Positions 25,819 to 36,958 of a DNA stretch of 64,000 nt are shown here, piece by piece. The stretch spans positions 4,154,001-4,218,000 of the forward strand of contig NC_133105.1 in assembly GCF_022965805.1 (NCBI RefSeq), given 5' to 3'. The DNA comes from Primulina eburnea. Lineage: Eukaryota > Streptophyta > Magnoliopsida > Lamiales > Gesneriaceae. Position 1 is the first letter of the stretch. Each line of letters begins with the position of its first letter. A model generated the notes under the pieces. The model saw nothing but the letters and a program-made list of their open reading frames with translations. It did not search any database and was not told where the DNA came from. The position numbers and the translations under genes were made by a program.

Positions 25819-26715
25819 CTACGATGGAATGTTAAAGTGGAAGAGCCAAGAAATGACAAATGCGAATACCATACAAGCGAGAAGAAAATTCAAGAACCGG
25901 TGGCCGTTTAAGCAACTCCGAGTTTCTATAGCACCGGCAGATGGTGGTGCTGGAGCTGCTGCGGCCATGCTTGCAAAAACTGAGCCAATGTTCTCATTTG
26001 CTGCTGCCTCGATCTCATTCAACCCGACGACGTTGCAAGCTACTGAATTACATATTTCGCAAGTCCTGAAAATTATGAACGGGATAATAAGATATGATTC
26101 GAATTCGAGATGCAAGTTTCTACAAGAAAATACAAAAAAAAAAAAAAGTATCTCATAAGTTCTTTTCAAGAATCACAAATCTTTGAATCAAAGAAGCATA
26201 GGAGAAACGTCAAGAAAATGAAAGGCAAAGAAAAAACAGATTGCGCAAATGGGATTGATTACTCACTTGTTTCCTTTGATTTTGAACCAAGTTTCAGCGC
26301 AATTTTTATGAGCAGCAGCCAAATCATCCTTACAAGAACAACCCAACTCAATGGCGACCCCAGAGCCAGGGCTGCTGCTCACTAAGCTCAAATGGCAAAT
26401 TCTACAATCTCTCTCGATCATCCCAAAAGGCACTTTAATTTCCTTTACCCCACCATTTTCTACAATCACCGAACAATCAGAACTTCTCCCATTCTCCAAA
26501 CCATCATCTTCATTCAGAATCTCACCCGATTCTGAGCCACACGCGATGCTAAAATCATCGTATGACCCTTCACCGTCTGCAGTTGAATAGAATTGGGAGT
26601 CGCAAGATTCTTCATCAGCGTCGGAGAAACACATGCTGCCACCCTCTTCTTCCTCCGCCGCTCCGCCTCTTGCACCGACTCCACCACCGCCGCATTCCAA
26701 ATCCAAGTGGGACAT
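25819..26715 (-). CDS. RING-CH (RINGv) zinc-finger protein with C-terminal membrane anchor
   Basis: Two exons, 26267-26715 and 25819-26065, joined in frame at KGN-K|TCEIC, giving 231 residues. Residues 1-100 are acidic, Gly/Ser-rich and low-complexity. A C4HC3 RING-CH finger follows: C104, C107, C126, C128, H136, C139, C152, C155, with the conserved Trp of ETWF. An Ala/Pro linker leads to one hydrophobic segment at ~208-227 near the C-terminus. RING-CH (MARCH-like) proteins are E2-dependent ubiquitin ligases of membranes. The C-terminal anchor suggests the finger faces the cytosol (inference). The intron splits the zinc-binding motif between the sixth and seventh ligands. Convergent with the DUF3527 gene. 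Confidence 0.9.
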
Positions 26716-28549
26716 CTCGAAACTAGCAATTCTGCAAACCTAGTAGCAAGAGTGTGTGTTGGGAGACTCAAGTACCGCATCAACGCCTCCAAGATTGAAT
26801 CTTTAAACAACCCATGGATACTTTTCAACAAGATTCGGTCTCTCTGCTTGGAATTAATGAACTCCCTTCCAAAAAACCAATGAATCTTCTGAAGAAAAAC
26901 AGAGCGTTACAGTACAGCAGTCGTGTGATGTGAGGAACTGCTGAAAAATGAGATGGATTTGAGAAGGAAAAAAGAAGAATAATGATTGAACAAGAAAAGA
27001 ACACACTAGTTAATAGTTCATGGCATGTGTCAGTGTGTGTTTTGTGAGAGAGAGAGATGCATGATTATATGTACAAACCAGAGAAATTACAACTTTCCAT
27101 GGCTGTTTTCCTTTCTTTTGTTTCATCTTTCTTCGTTGGTCTTGAGAGCTCTTATCTACTATTACACTGCCATTATCATTTCCTCGCTTATCTTGAGATA
27201 TTATCATTGCTAGTAGACTGTGCCCATCGTGAGATTGAAAATTTGTAAAATAACATTGTTTAGTTATTTTTTTAAAAAAAAATTCTCAAGTGTATTTAAA
27301 ATAATAACATTTTCTTTAAAAAAAAAATGGTGTCATATATCTAAATTTTGGGTTGGTGTAATTAAGTCATACCAAATTCACTTACTAAAAGGAAATCAAG
27401 TTTTGGATTTTAAATATTATGATTTTGGATTGATCACCCCGAGAATTCAAACGCGCGTAACTTGTTTGTTAAACGAGTATTTTCGTTGCTTCGACATCGA
27501 CGTTATAACTTTGAGAGGATCTAACTATCCAGCCTAGTGAAGTCTGGTCGTAACATTTCTCATCTCCTAATACTGATGAATGAGTCAGTAAGTGAAGTGC
27601 GGATTGAGAAGGAATTTCAAATTTGTATTTGCAGATTATAAATTACTAATTATTAAGTGATAAGGTAACATATATATTGAACCTTCGAGCAATTATGCAA
27701 TAAGGTAATTAGTGTGAGATTGGGCACTGAGAAACTTGTGCATGCTTTTGATTTTCACGCCAAATACTATGTATAAATTGATGCAACGATGTCGTAGTGG
27801 GTGGTCATGTGGCCTTCTATTTTTATTTAAAAAAAAAACAGAGAGATATTTTTCTACCTTTTGTGCGGTTGGAAGTCATAATTAAGAATTATGATGCCCT
27901 TTCGTTGGGGGGCTGACTAAATATAAATAGTCAATTACGAATACGTGTAAAATAATCACCGTATTTTATGTAAGTGAAGTGATGATGTTATTTTTTAAAC
28001 TTTTTTTTAAACGCTTAATTTTATGTATTTTTCTGTAGGTAGTTGAAAAATGAAGTGACAAAAATTGTCAGATAAATTAAAATAAGAATTGATAATCAAT
28101 GAAATTTGAGAAAGGAAAAAAAGGATACTGAGGTTATAGAAAAAATGATGATATTTTTCTCATTTGAGAACTAACTTAAAAAAATATGTGAGTTAAAATT
28201 TGAGGAAAAAGGAGAAGAAATTTTGATGTGATTGACACACAAAAATGGTGATACTATGAGACTGTCTGATAGTACAATCTCATGTAACATATCTCTTATC
28301 AGATGCAATACACTAAAAAATATTATTTGTTATGTAAAAAATATTAATTTGTACTCTAAGTATAGATCGAATTGATACGTTTACATCTGTGACTGTTTCA
28401 ACAAAGACCTACTCAAAGAGTTATTATGGGATGTACAACTATTATATAATAGTATAGATTTACAAATAATAGAAAATACAATGTTATGTGAAAATTGAAA
28501 ATAATGAGCAAGTTTATTCTACCATTTCTTTTCCTCTTTGTCATCCATA
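26716..28549. other. Upstream region of the RING-CH gene and AT-rich spacer
   Basis: Contains the probable 5' UTR (to ~26960) and a short GA repeat near 27045. No further gene seen. Confidence 0.4.
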
Positions 28550-28558
28550 ATTATCTGA

Positions 28559-28741
28559 GTAAAAAATTTGTGTGAGACGATCTCACGGTTCGTATTTCGT
28601 GAGATAGATATCTTATTTGGGTCATCTATGAAAAAATATTACTTTTTATACTAAGAGTATTACTTTTTATTGTGAATATTGGTAGAGTTGAACCGTCTCA
28701 CAGATAAAGATTTGTGAAACCGTATTACAAAAGACCTACTC
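28559..28741 (-). mobile_element. GTCTCAC-type MITE, copy 2 (inverted)
   Basis: Reverse orientation of the same family: its minus strand begins GAGTAGGTCTTTTG and ends near CACAAATTTTTTAC. The 9-bp direct repeat ATTATCTGA flanks it at 28550-28558 and 28742-28750. It is more diverged than the other copies. Confidence 0.85.
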
Positions 28742-28750
28742 ATTATCTGA

Positions 28751-30134
28751 TATTTCAAATTAATAAAACAAATAAAAATAGTTAAACCGGATAAAGTCAT
28801 TTTTTGGGGATATTTTACCGACAGTGCTCCTATCCACCTGGGTCTTTTTGCTTTCACATGGGCTGTCAGTATTTTATTCAAAAGTAGGCCCAATTTTTAC
28901 CCAATCCGCAGTGGCTACACATGGTATGTATGTCCTCTCTTTTTTTTTCTTTTTTTTTCCTCATGGTGTATTTAAAATATATTCTAAATAAATAAATTTA
29001 AATTACCAAAAAATTAAAAATATATACATTATACATATGAAATATAGCTTTAAAACTTCATATATACTAATTTTGGAAAGATTCTTATTTTAGAAACTAA
29101 AAAATATTATAAAAATTGTAAAAAAAAAGACATATAATATTTAGGTGATTATTAAGCGACTTAAACGTTATATGATAGGATTTTTTTAAAAAAGTACGAG
29201 AGGAATTCAAGAAACATAAATCGACGATGGTATTAGGGCCCCTGCCCTATTCTCTCAAGCCCAAAAGGCCCAACAGCGGTAGCCTTGTTACTGCGAGTCC
29301 ATCAATATCTTTCTACACGTGCAAATGATACATTATAAATAATAATTGTAATAATTTAAATCTTATTTTTACAAAACTGAAAAATTCCTATAAAACACAA
29401 AAATGTAGCACGTTAATGAAGGGAAGTTATGTTGACCTCTTACCAAATCAATCAAACCAATCAGAAAGTTCGATTCCATGTCAACATATTATTGGACGAG
29501 ATCATCATATTTTATCTTATTATCGTAATTTTCAGACTATTACAATAGTTCGATATTTTACTGACGGGTAACGACAATGGGTTTTATTGTCGTAAAAAAA
29601 TCGATAATACCTATATTTATTTTTATTTTTAAGGTTAGTGCCTAGTTTGAATTAAAAGCTATCTGAGATATGCCCCTGTACAGGTAGAGTAGATGCTACC
29701 TGTGGGGGCAGTGCCCTCACAGGATATCAGCCATTTATTTTACATGGTGATTAAATCTGGACCTTTGATCACTTCATGGGGTGTATGTGTGTTTAAATCT
29801 GGGTCTTTGATCAATCACCTCATGAGGACAGTGCCTCACAAGGTAGGGTGAAATAAACCCCCCTGTACATGACTTTTTTCTTAGATAACAAGCGGGCCGG
29901 GGGACCAAATTTCCGCTGATTTTCCTAAGGTATCACGAGAATTGCCATAGATCACACGGACCACTGGTCCACTTCCTAATTAACTATTTTTTTTATAGTT
30001 CCTAAAATTTTACTTTTTCTATGTAAAATCATAATTATAATAAAGAATTTAGTTTTTTAATTTATTTAAACAGATTTAGTTGTTTTTTTTTTACTCGAGA
30101 TAAGTAAGTCTCGAGTCACCACTCAAATCTCATT
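28751..30134. other. Repeat-rich intergenic DNA
   Basis: No gene seen. At 29660-29880 there are partly repeated, partly inverted words (GGGGGCAGTGCCCTCACA; GAGGACAGTGCCTCACAAGG; CTGTACAGG / CCCCTGTACATG) suggesting a decayed foldback element without clear ends. Confidence 0.4.
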
Positions 30135-30143
30135 AATAATATA

Positions 30144-31431
30144 CCCAAGTTAGCTTCTGGGATGAGTTCTTTATGGAGATCAAATGAATCATTGTTGGTG
30201 CATGAGTTGATTTCTCTAGATAGAACGTGGAACGAGAATCTGGTACGCTCTATTTTCCCATCATTTGAGGCAGATAGAATTCTGGAAACACCGCTGCGGA
30301 ATCTGGATTCAGAAGATATTAGATATTGGAAATGGGGCAAAAATGGTCTCTATTCAGTTAAATATGGGTATCTTCTTGAGACTGGATGCTTTCATCCTCC
30401 TGAATCACAATCTGCCTATCACTTAGAGAGTTGGTGGAAAATGATATGGAAGATTCATATCCCATAAAAAATCAAGATATTTCTTTGGCGTGCGAGCAAT
30501 GATTTGTTACCTACTGAAAGGAACCTGTTCAGGAGACATATCCATGCATCAGGTTGCTGTTTTTTCTGTGGTTCGCCGGATGCCACGACAAGCCATAGTC
30601 TCCTCTTTTGCCACAAAGTTCGTGATGTCTGGAAAGCTACCAATTTTTGGTCTTGTTTAAAGAAAGGCAAGCTACTGCCATTCATCTTTTGTGGTTTGAG
30701 TTTAATGAATTATTTTTCTACAGCTGAATTTTAGCAGTTTGCCGTGCTTGCTTGGGCTATATGGACAGATTTATGCAAAATCAAGCACAACATTCAGTTC
30801 CCTAACAAAGAAATTAAGGTAGATTGGGTCTTCTCTTACCTTGAACAATTTCAGAAAGCTCGTATTGCTTATTGTGTTACGTCTGAGTCATCAAAGATTG
30901 TTACAAATGATAAATGGGAGCCTCCCCCCATGGGTTATTTACGACTTGACGTGGATGCAGGTCTTAAGGAGAATCTTGGTATCTGTAGTGTAGGTGCTGT
31001 TATTCGTAACCACCTAGGTATGATTTGTGCAGCCTCTGCATATTGTTTTCGCTTCACAGGTTCAGTGGTAGATGCAGAGCTTCATGCAATCCATTTCGGC
31101 ATGTTGCTAGCTTTGAGATGCGACTTCCATAATGTGCGAATATTTTCAGATTCTAATGTTGCAGTCAAGATGGTGGTTTTGCCTTCTGTTAGTCTTAATC
31201 ACCAAGGAGTTTTAGTTTCCAACATTTTGGATCTTCTTGTTCATGGTAGATTTTTTGGTTTTAATCATGTTAGCAGATGTGCGAATCGTGTAGCGCATAC
31301 TATACTCTCGCTCAGTTTGCCTTTTCCCACCCTTCACCTTTGTGTTGGGTTGATGTTTTGTACCCATCGTGGCTGATGGATGTAGCTTCTTTGGATTTAA
31401 TCTAATGATTTTGTTTCTTCAAAAAAAAAAA
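30144..31431 (+). mobile_element. 5'-truncated L1-type LINE (zf-RVT and RNase H remnants)
   Basis: Three successive frames, separated by in-frame stops near 30467 and 30734, encode the C-terminal part of a plant LINE ORF2. First comes sequence typical of the region after reverse transcriptase. Then a zf-RVT domain: FLWRASNDLLPTERNLFRRH, CCFFCGSPDATTSHSLLFC. Then an RNase H domain at 30744-31376 with LDVDAG, DAELHAI, IFSDSNVA and NRVAHT, matching the acidic catalytic positions of the plant RVT_3-type domain. A poly-A tail starts at about 31421. A possible 9-bp duplication AATAATATA lies at 30135-30143 and 31432-31440; being AT-only, it is suggestive rather than conclusive. The reverse transcriptase itself is absent. 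Confidence 0.85.
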
Positions 31432-31585
31432 AATAATATAGACATCAATAAACAATCATCAAACACGATTGAAAAAAAGAAAGAAAGGGAGGCTTATTCG
31501 TGACGATGTCTTTATAATATGGAACAATAACATATTTGTACTTTAAAAAAAATTTAATAAGATATTTTAGATATCAACATTCCAG

Positions 31586-31698
31586 TCTTATTTGTTTTCA
31601 CACAAAATTATTGGAAAAACAAATTTTTGAACATGATATTAAATTTGTTGAAAGTAGAGTCTGTACGTTTAGTTCAATAAGACAATGAACTATATATA
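31586..31698 (+). repeat. Truncated remnant of an additional array unit
   Basis: Text such as TTTGTTTTCACACAAAATTA, AACAAATTTTTGAACATGAT and AATAAGACAATGAACTA matches positions ~35606-35705 in unit A and ~41093-41190 in unit B, parts that lie downstream of the B3 genes. Here the lectin-bearing part is missing and unit A begins ~25 bp later. Confidence 0.65.
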
Positions 31699-32184
31699 TA
31701 TATATCTTTTTTGAGTCAACCGGAGTTTATAAATATATTTGAAATATTTCTACAATAATCATCATAAAATTTAAAATTTAAAATTTAAAATATTTGTCAA
31801 TCGAACTAACATGGTTTTAATCAAAAGTTAGATTTTTTTTTTTTGAAGAATATTAATCAAGGGTGATCAAGGAGGAGAAAAAGGTTTTATTTTATTAATC
31901 TTCGGTCTATAGATATGAAAATCTCAAGTCGATAAGTATTGAGATTTATTTATTACCATATCAGTTTGAATACATCATAGAGAATTTGGAACCAATCAAT
32001 TAAATATAAACTCACTAATATTTTTACACTTTCAAAATCAATTTAAAATTCATAAAAGATATCTAAGTAGGAAAAAAATCTCGATAGGCACAAATTACCA
32101 TAATTACAAGTAGGAAACGAATGGATTATTAAGGAAATTTTTAAGAATCCTAATCCAGATAGTTATCAAAATATGTTCAGGATC

Positions 32185-32262
32185 CACTTCTATATATATG
32201 CTCCATATGCACACATAATATACGATATATTATTTACTGGTGAATACAATACTTGCGCGTGC
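32185..32262 (+). promoter_or_regulatory. TATA box and leader of B3 copy A
   Basis: CACTTCTATATATATGCTCC, about 70 bp before the ATG at 32263, is kept in copies B and C, and in the diverged copy D as CACTTCTGTATATATGCCCG. It lies inside an upstream in-frame extension (a potential Met at 32173). Its conservation argues that it is promoter and that translation starts at 32263. Confidence 0.6.
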
Positions 32263-32913
32263 ATGGCGTTCTTCCCTGGCTCTTCGTCGTCATCTACTCC
32301 TTCAGCAACACCTCACGGACCCTTTTCTGCTTCTTCCTCCACCGATCAAGAGTACGAAACTATTACAATATTCGGAGTATCCATCAATGTTCGGATGACT
32401 GAGACGACGTCTTCGTCGACGACGACGACAGGACAGACTGGATCTGTTTCTCTTGATTCTATGGTGGTGGACGAGACAATCCCAGCGGTGATATCACCAC
32501 ATACCCAAGGAAGTGTGGTTCAGCCTCCCGTCAATCTTCTTCCCGTTAATCATCATGAGGGTTATTGGAGAATCAAGAAAACCTTGAAGAAAAGTGACGT
32601 GGACGGTTCGTCGAGGCTTCTCCTCGGAAAACTGTTAGTCAAGGATCATATTTCGCCGAATATTAAGAACTTCGATGAGATGAGGGGGGCGGAGATCACC
32701 GTGTATGATGTGGATACACGAACCGTGCACACTCTGTTGCTGAAAACCTGGATAACGGATAGTTACGTCCTCGTGAAAGGCTGGATGAAGGATTTTGTTA
32801 GGAGGCGTGTGTTGCGCAAGGACGATGAGATTGGGCTCCGGTGGGAAGAAACAGATGGAAGATTTGAATTTTCTCTACTTCGTCAGCATCCTATGCATCA
32901 AGATTTCAGCTAG
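32263..32913 (+). CDS. B3-domain DNA-binding protein, copy A
   Basis: Intronless, 216 residues from MAFFPGSSSSS. Residues 1-100 are Ser/Thr-rich and probably disordered. Residues ~102-207 form a B3-type DNA-binding domain: WRIKKTLKKSDVDGSSRLLL, KDH...PNI, ITVYDVD, WITDSYVLVKGWMKDFVRRR, DDEIGLRWEE, RFEFSLLR. It resembles the small plant-specific B3 proteins of the REM/DUF313 sort, with no other domain. Targets are unknown; nuclear localisation is inferred. The in-frame extension back to 32173 was rejected because it runs through the TATA box. It differs from copy C by one residue (HISPN instead of HILPN). Confidence 0.88.
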   Translation: MAFFPGSSSSSTPSATPHGPFSASSSTDQEYETITIFGVSINVRMTETTSSSTTTTGQTGSVSLDSMVVDETIPAVISPHTQGSVVQPPVNLLPVNHHEGYWRIKKTLKKSDVDGSSRLLLGKLLVKDHISPNIKNFDEMRGAEITVYDVDTRTVHTLLLKTWITDSYVLVKGWMKDFVRRRVLRKDDEIGLRWEETDGRFEFSLLRQHPMHQDFS

Positions 32914-34055
32914 GATACATATATATATAGTTTGGTTAATATTAGACAGTAGATTTGGTATCAGAATATTGAACATCCATTCCAGTTGCACATTAATTTG
33001 AAGATTCTGTACTTGGTTACAAAATTTTGGTTTTAATTTGTTGCTTAATTTCGTGAGCGAATCCATTGTTATGAAAAGGTTGATAATAATTTGATTCTAG
33101 TTTTTACCTTTTTTTTAATCATCGTGAAAATACATTTTGGTAGATTGATTTACAACTACAGATTATTTAGTTTTTGTTCTTATTTGTAAAAGAATTTATT
33201 TAGATGAGAGGGATTATATATGCTATAACTTTATGGCCAAGAATTAAAATTTCAGGTTGTTTAATATATTCCTTTGAGGTTTGCCATTTTTTGTGTTGGG
33301 ATCAAATTGAATGCTAGAATATAAAAAACAAACAAGAAGGATCAATCGAAGATCTATTATCTTCGTCCGGGAAAATTTCTTCGAATGATTGGATTGACTA
33401 ATAAACCATAAAAAGAAAGCAATAGTTATTAATTTACATTGAGAAGTCTCTTGTTAGACGATCTTATAGATATATTTTCACGAGGCCGATGAATGTGATT
33501 CATACTGAAAATAAATTGAATTGGGTAATAAAAAAAAAAGATCTACAGTAGAGCTCTGGTGGACTATAGCCCGCTCAATTTTTATTTAAAAATTATATAG
33601 AGGTCCAAAATAATTAATAGTATTGTAAAATACTTAAAACTGATATGCAGAAGATGACAAAAAAGAGGAAGGAATATCGACATAAAGAGACAACATAAAT
33701 TATAGCAAAACTCTGGAGAATTCTATGTAAATTTGAGTTCTGTTTATTTCAATTCCAACTTCCAGTAGCAAAGTTTTCAAAATATTTCATATGTTCAATT
33801 TGGAGTCTGTTTATTTCAATTCGAAAGGAGACAACAAAAAAATACAGCAAAACTGTGCAGAATTTTTATGTCAATTTGAATTCTGTTAATTTCAATTCAA
33901 GGTTCCAGTAGCTAAGTCTTTGAAATATTCCATATGTCCATCAATCTTCCTTGTAAAAAACGTTAATCAAGTTCATAGCAACATAATTAAATTTGATGTT
34001 GTTAATGAATTCCTTATGTAATATCATTATTTTTCTCATTTTATGTTTTTGTTTT
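32914..34055. other. Downstream flank of B3 copy A
   Basis: Non-coding and closely matched in unit B (39784-40919). It includes a triplicated, decayed module around TTCAATTTGRAGTCTGTTTA (about 33730-33900). No gene. Confidence 0.6.
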
Positions 34056-34058
34056 GAG

Positions 34059-35421
34059 CACTACAATTTTCCTTCAAATAAACTTGATATTAACTGTTTT
34101 CAGAAAACCGTTGCCTGAAAAAATAAGCGAATGCTTACTAGACACCGTCGCTTTTTTAGCTACGGTTTAATAAACACCGTCGCTATTTTAGCCACGGTTT
34201 ACTAAAAACCGTCGCCTTGTTAGCCACAGTTCATTAAACCGTCGTAATATATTGCGCCAAATTTAATAAACCAGACCAAGCGACGGGTTATTAAAAGCCG
34301 TCTCTTTTTTACCCACGGTTTAATAGACACCGCGCTTTTTTAGTCATGGTTTACTAAAAACCGTTGCCTTTTTAGCCACAGTTTTTTAAACCGTCGTTAT
34401 CTAGTGCGACGAGTTTCAATAAACCGTTGCTACTCAAAACAAGCGACGGTTTATAAAAACCCGTCGCCCCTATGTGCGACGGTATAATACAACCTGTCGC
34501 AATATACGGCGACAATTAAATATAAACCGCCTCAATATAGCGACGGTTTTGTATAAACCGTCGCCGATCTAGATCGACCACGGTAATGTTCTAACCGTAG
34601 CCGATTTAGATCGGCGACGGTTTTTGGTAAAGCCGTCGCTATTGGCGACGGTGTAATCTTAGACCGTCGCTGTAATTCTTTAAATACCGAGGTTCGTGAA
34701 TATTTTTTCTTACGTGATTTTCACAACTCTATAAATTTCTCAAAGTTTCGGTTTTTTATTTTGTACTAACTATTTCGTATTTATTTTGTAGATTTGTTAC
34801 TCGGTTCGATTTTCCAGGGTTACGTGGAAGCATACATATCTTCGCGCAACATCAGGTTTAAATGGTTTTTTTTTTACAGAAAATTTAATACACGATTTTA
34901 ATTTTTACGTATTAATTTATTTGTGTAAATTTAATACATTAATTTTTCTTAAATTTAGTATCTTCGCGATCCATTAGGTAGGACTCTCATTACATACCGT
35001 CGCTATTTCAAGCGGCGGTTTTATTAAAAAACCGCCGCTTAAGTTAGCGACGGTTTTACTTATACAGTCGCTTTATATAGCGACGGATTTAGTTAACCGT
35101 CGCTTATTATAGCGACGGGTTCAAACAACCGTCGCTTATTATAGCGACGGTATAAGTATAAACCGTCGCTTAATATAGCGACGGTAAACGTATAACCGTC
35201 GCTATATTTTGGCGACGGCACTTTCGCTACAGAGCGACGGTCTTCTTCATAAAAACCGTCGTTATGAAGCGACAGGAGATGTAAAACCGTCGTTTTCAGA
35301 AAACGAGGCCAGGTTCTGTTACGGACCGCCAAACCGTCGTTACAACCGTCGCTTTGACCATTTAGCGACGGTTTTAGCGACGGTTTGACCGTCGTTAATT
35401 TTTTTTTTTTTTTTTGTAGTG
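34059..35421. mobile_element. Non-autonomous CACTA element 1 (GCGACGGT subterminal repeats)
   Basis: Left end CACTACAATTTTCC, right end a T-run followed by TTTGTAGTG. GAG is duplicated at 34056-34058 and 35422-35424. Unit B has the unfilled site (TTTTGAGTCATTTCGAAGG near 40915), which proves insertion. The interior is dominated by dozens of short ACCGTCGC / GCGACGGT words in both orientations, typical of CACTA subterminal repeats. No transposase seen. 1363 bp. Confidence 0.9.
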
Positions 35422-35544
35422 GAGCCACTTCGAAGGAGTTTGAATTTACGAACAAATCGTGATCCATAACATTTGATTAAAAAAGTCAGATTATTTCAAA
35501 ACACACATACCACAGTTTTCGTGAGAAACAATTAGGCTTTCCGT

Positions 35545-35547
<3 letters not shown>

Positions 35548-35608
<61 letters not shown>
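35548..35608. repeat. (TA)n microsatellite
   Basis: About 30 TA units. The orthologous tract in unit B (about 41040-41085) is shorter. Confidence 0.95.
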
Positions 35609-35612
<4 letters not shown>

Positions 35613-36028
35613 CGTTTTCACACAAGATTATGGAAAAAACAATTTTTGAATATGATATAAAATTGTGGAAAGTAGAGGCTGTTTAGTTGAATAAGACAAT
35701 GAACTAAAAATATTTTTTTTAATGAAAAGTTTTTCTTAAATACAAAAAATGTTTTAATAAGTATTTGTTTCAAAAGCTAGACTTCCTGAATTTTAGGTTG
35801 CTGCTTCTACTATTATTAAAAAATTGAAAAAAAAAAAATAATTTTCAACATTTATCTAAAACAAAACCACTTTTGTCGTTTTGCTAAAATTTTTGTTTTT
35901 TTACATAAAAACACTTTAAAAAATTGAACTTATTTAGATATTTTTTTTAAGTTACAATTTTTTTTTATTTAAACTCGTCTTATCATTTGAACATGAAACT
36001 CAGAAAGAGACTGACACAACGTAAAATG

Positions 36029-36208
36029 GAGCGAGTCTTATGTGAGACCGTCTTACGGATCTTAATCTGTGAGACGGGTTAACTATACTCATATTCACAA
36101 TAAAAAGTAATACTCTTAGCATAAAAAATAATACTTTTACATGGATAACTCAAATAAGAGATCTGTCTCACAAATACGACCAGACCGTCTCACACAAGTT
36201 TTTGCCGA
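36029..36208 (+). mobile_element. GTCTCAC-type MITE, copy 3
   Basis: GAGCGAGTCTTATGTGAGAC to CACAAGTTTTTGCCGA, 180 bp, flanked by TAAAATG at 36022-36028 and 36209-36215. Unit B has the empty site (ACGTAAAATGAGATATGAT near 41515). Confidence 0.95.
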
Positions 36209-36958
36209 TAAAATGAGAAATGATAGTTTATAGATATAGCTTGGTTACAATTTTGTAAAAGAAAAATCAAAATAGTATTTGCAAAAATTATTTAAATATT
36301 TAACTAAAAAAATGTAGTTTTTTCGTGTTTTGTGACCGAAGGATAAAAATGAAAGACAAAAGGTCCACGTGTCCAGCTGCCTTATCCGCACAAAGTTTCC
36401 TGCCACCAAACGGTCACTGTTCAAAGAAATGGTCGTCATTCCAACAAGGAAACTGGTGTTTTTTCTGCAACTTTTGCATTTATTAAACTCACTGTTTCTT
36501 TTTGTTTTTATCATAAATTCTACCTAGCCACACAAAAAAAAAAAATTGAAATATTGGGAAGATATTGACATTGGAAATCCATGTGTTTTATTTCTTATTT
36601 TACAGAAATTAAAACACACAATATTAGTGCAAATTCTGAAAACAAAGGACATATCCAAAAGAATCCCATTTTATATTCCCTCGGTCCGCAACCACACAGA
36701 CGAAAGCAAATCAAAGTGCAGCAGAAATATTATACTACTCGTATTAATTTTCACGACTTTCTCGCCATTCCCAGGCAGCACCACGCCTTCTTCGCTTGCC
36801 CATTTCCTCATGATTTAATCTATGCTCTTAAATCCGGCCAGAAGAATTCCTCAATCATTTCAGCAATATATAGTTTACTTCTGGGTACATGGGTTCTTCA
36901 GAGGACACGAGGTAAAATCATGGAAAAAAAGAGACTATACTGAAGAATATGATTGGAA

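Noticed and set aside
29660..29880. Foldback-like segment with CAGTGCCYTCACA and CTGTACAGG words
   Set aside because: The repeats are short and the ends cannot be defined; too weak to call an element.
32173..32262. N-terminal 30-residue extension of the B3 proteins (MFRIHFYIYAPY...)
   Set aside because: It runs through a TATA box conserved in four copies; the Met at 32263 (and its equivalents) is a better start.
33440..33530. Possible decayed GTCTCAC-type MITE (GAAGTCTCTTGTTAGACGAT) present in units A and B
   Set aside because: The resemblance is limited to the first ~30 bases, with no second end or target duplication.
35093..35467. 124-residue minus-strand ORF
   Set aside because: It is made of CACTA subterminal repeat words and not a protein.
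36546..36943. ORFs upstream of lectin copy A (and the equivalents at 42433-42818)
   Set aside because: Overlapping frames with no domain and poor conservation of frame between the two units; they look like promoter or leader.
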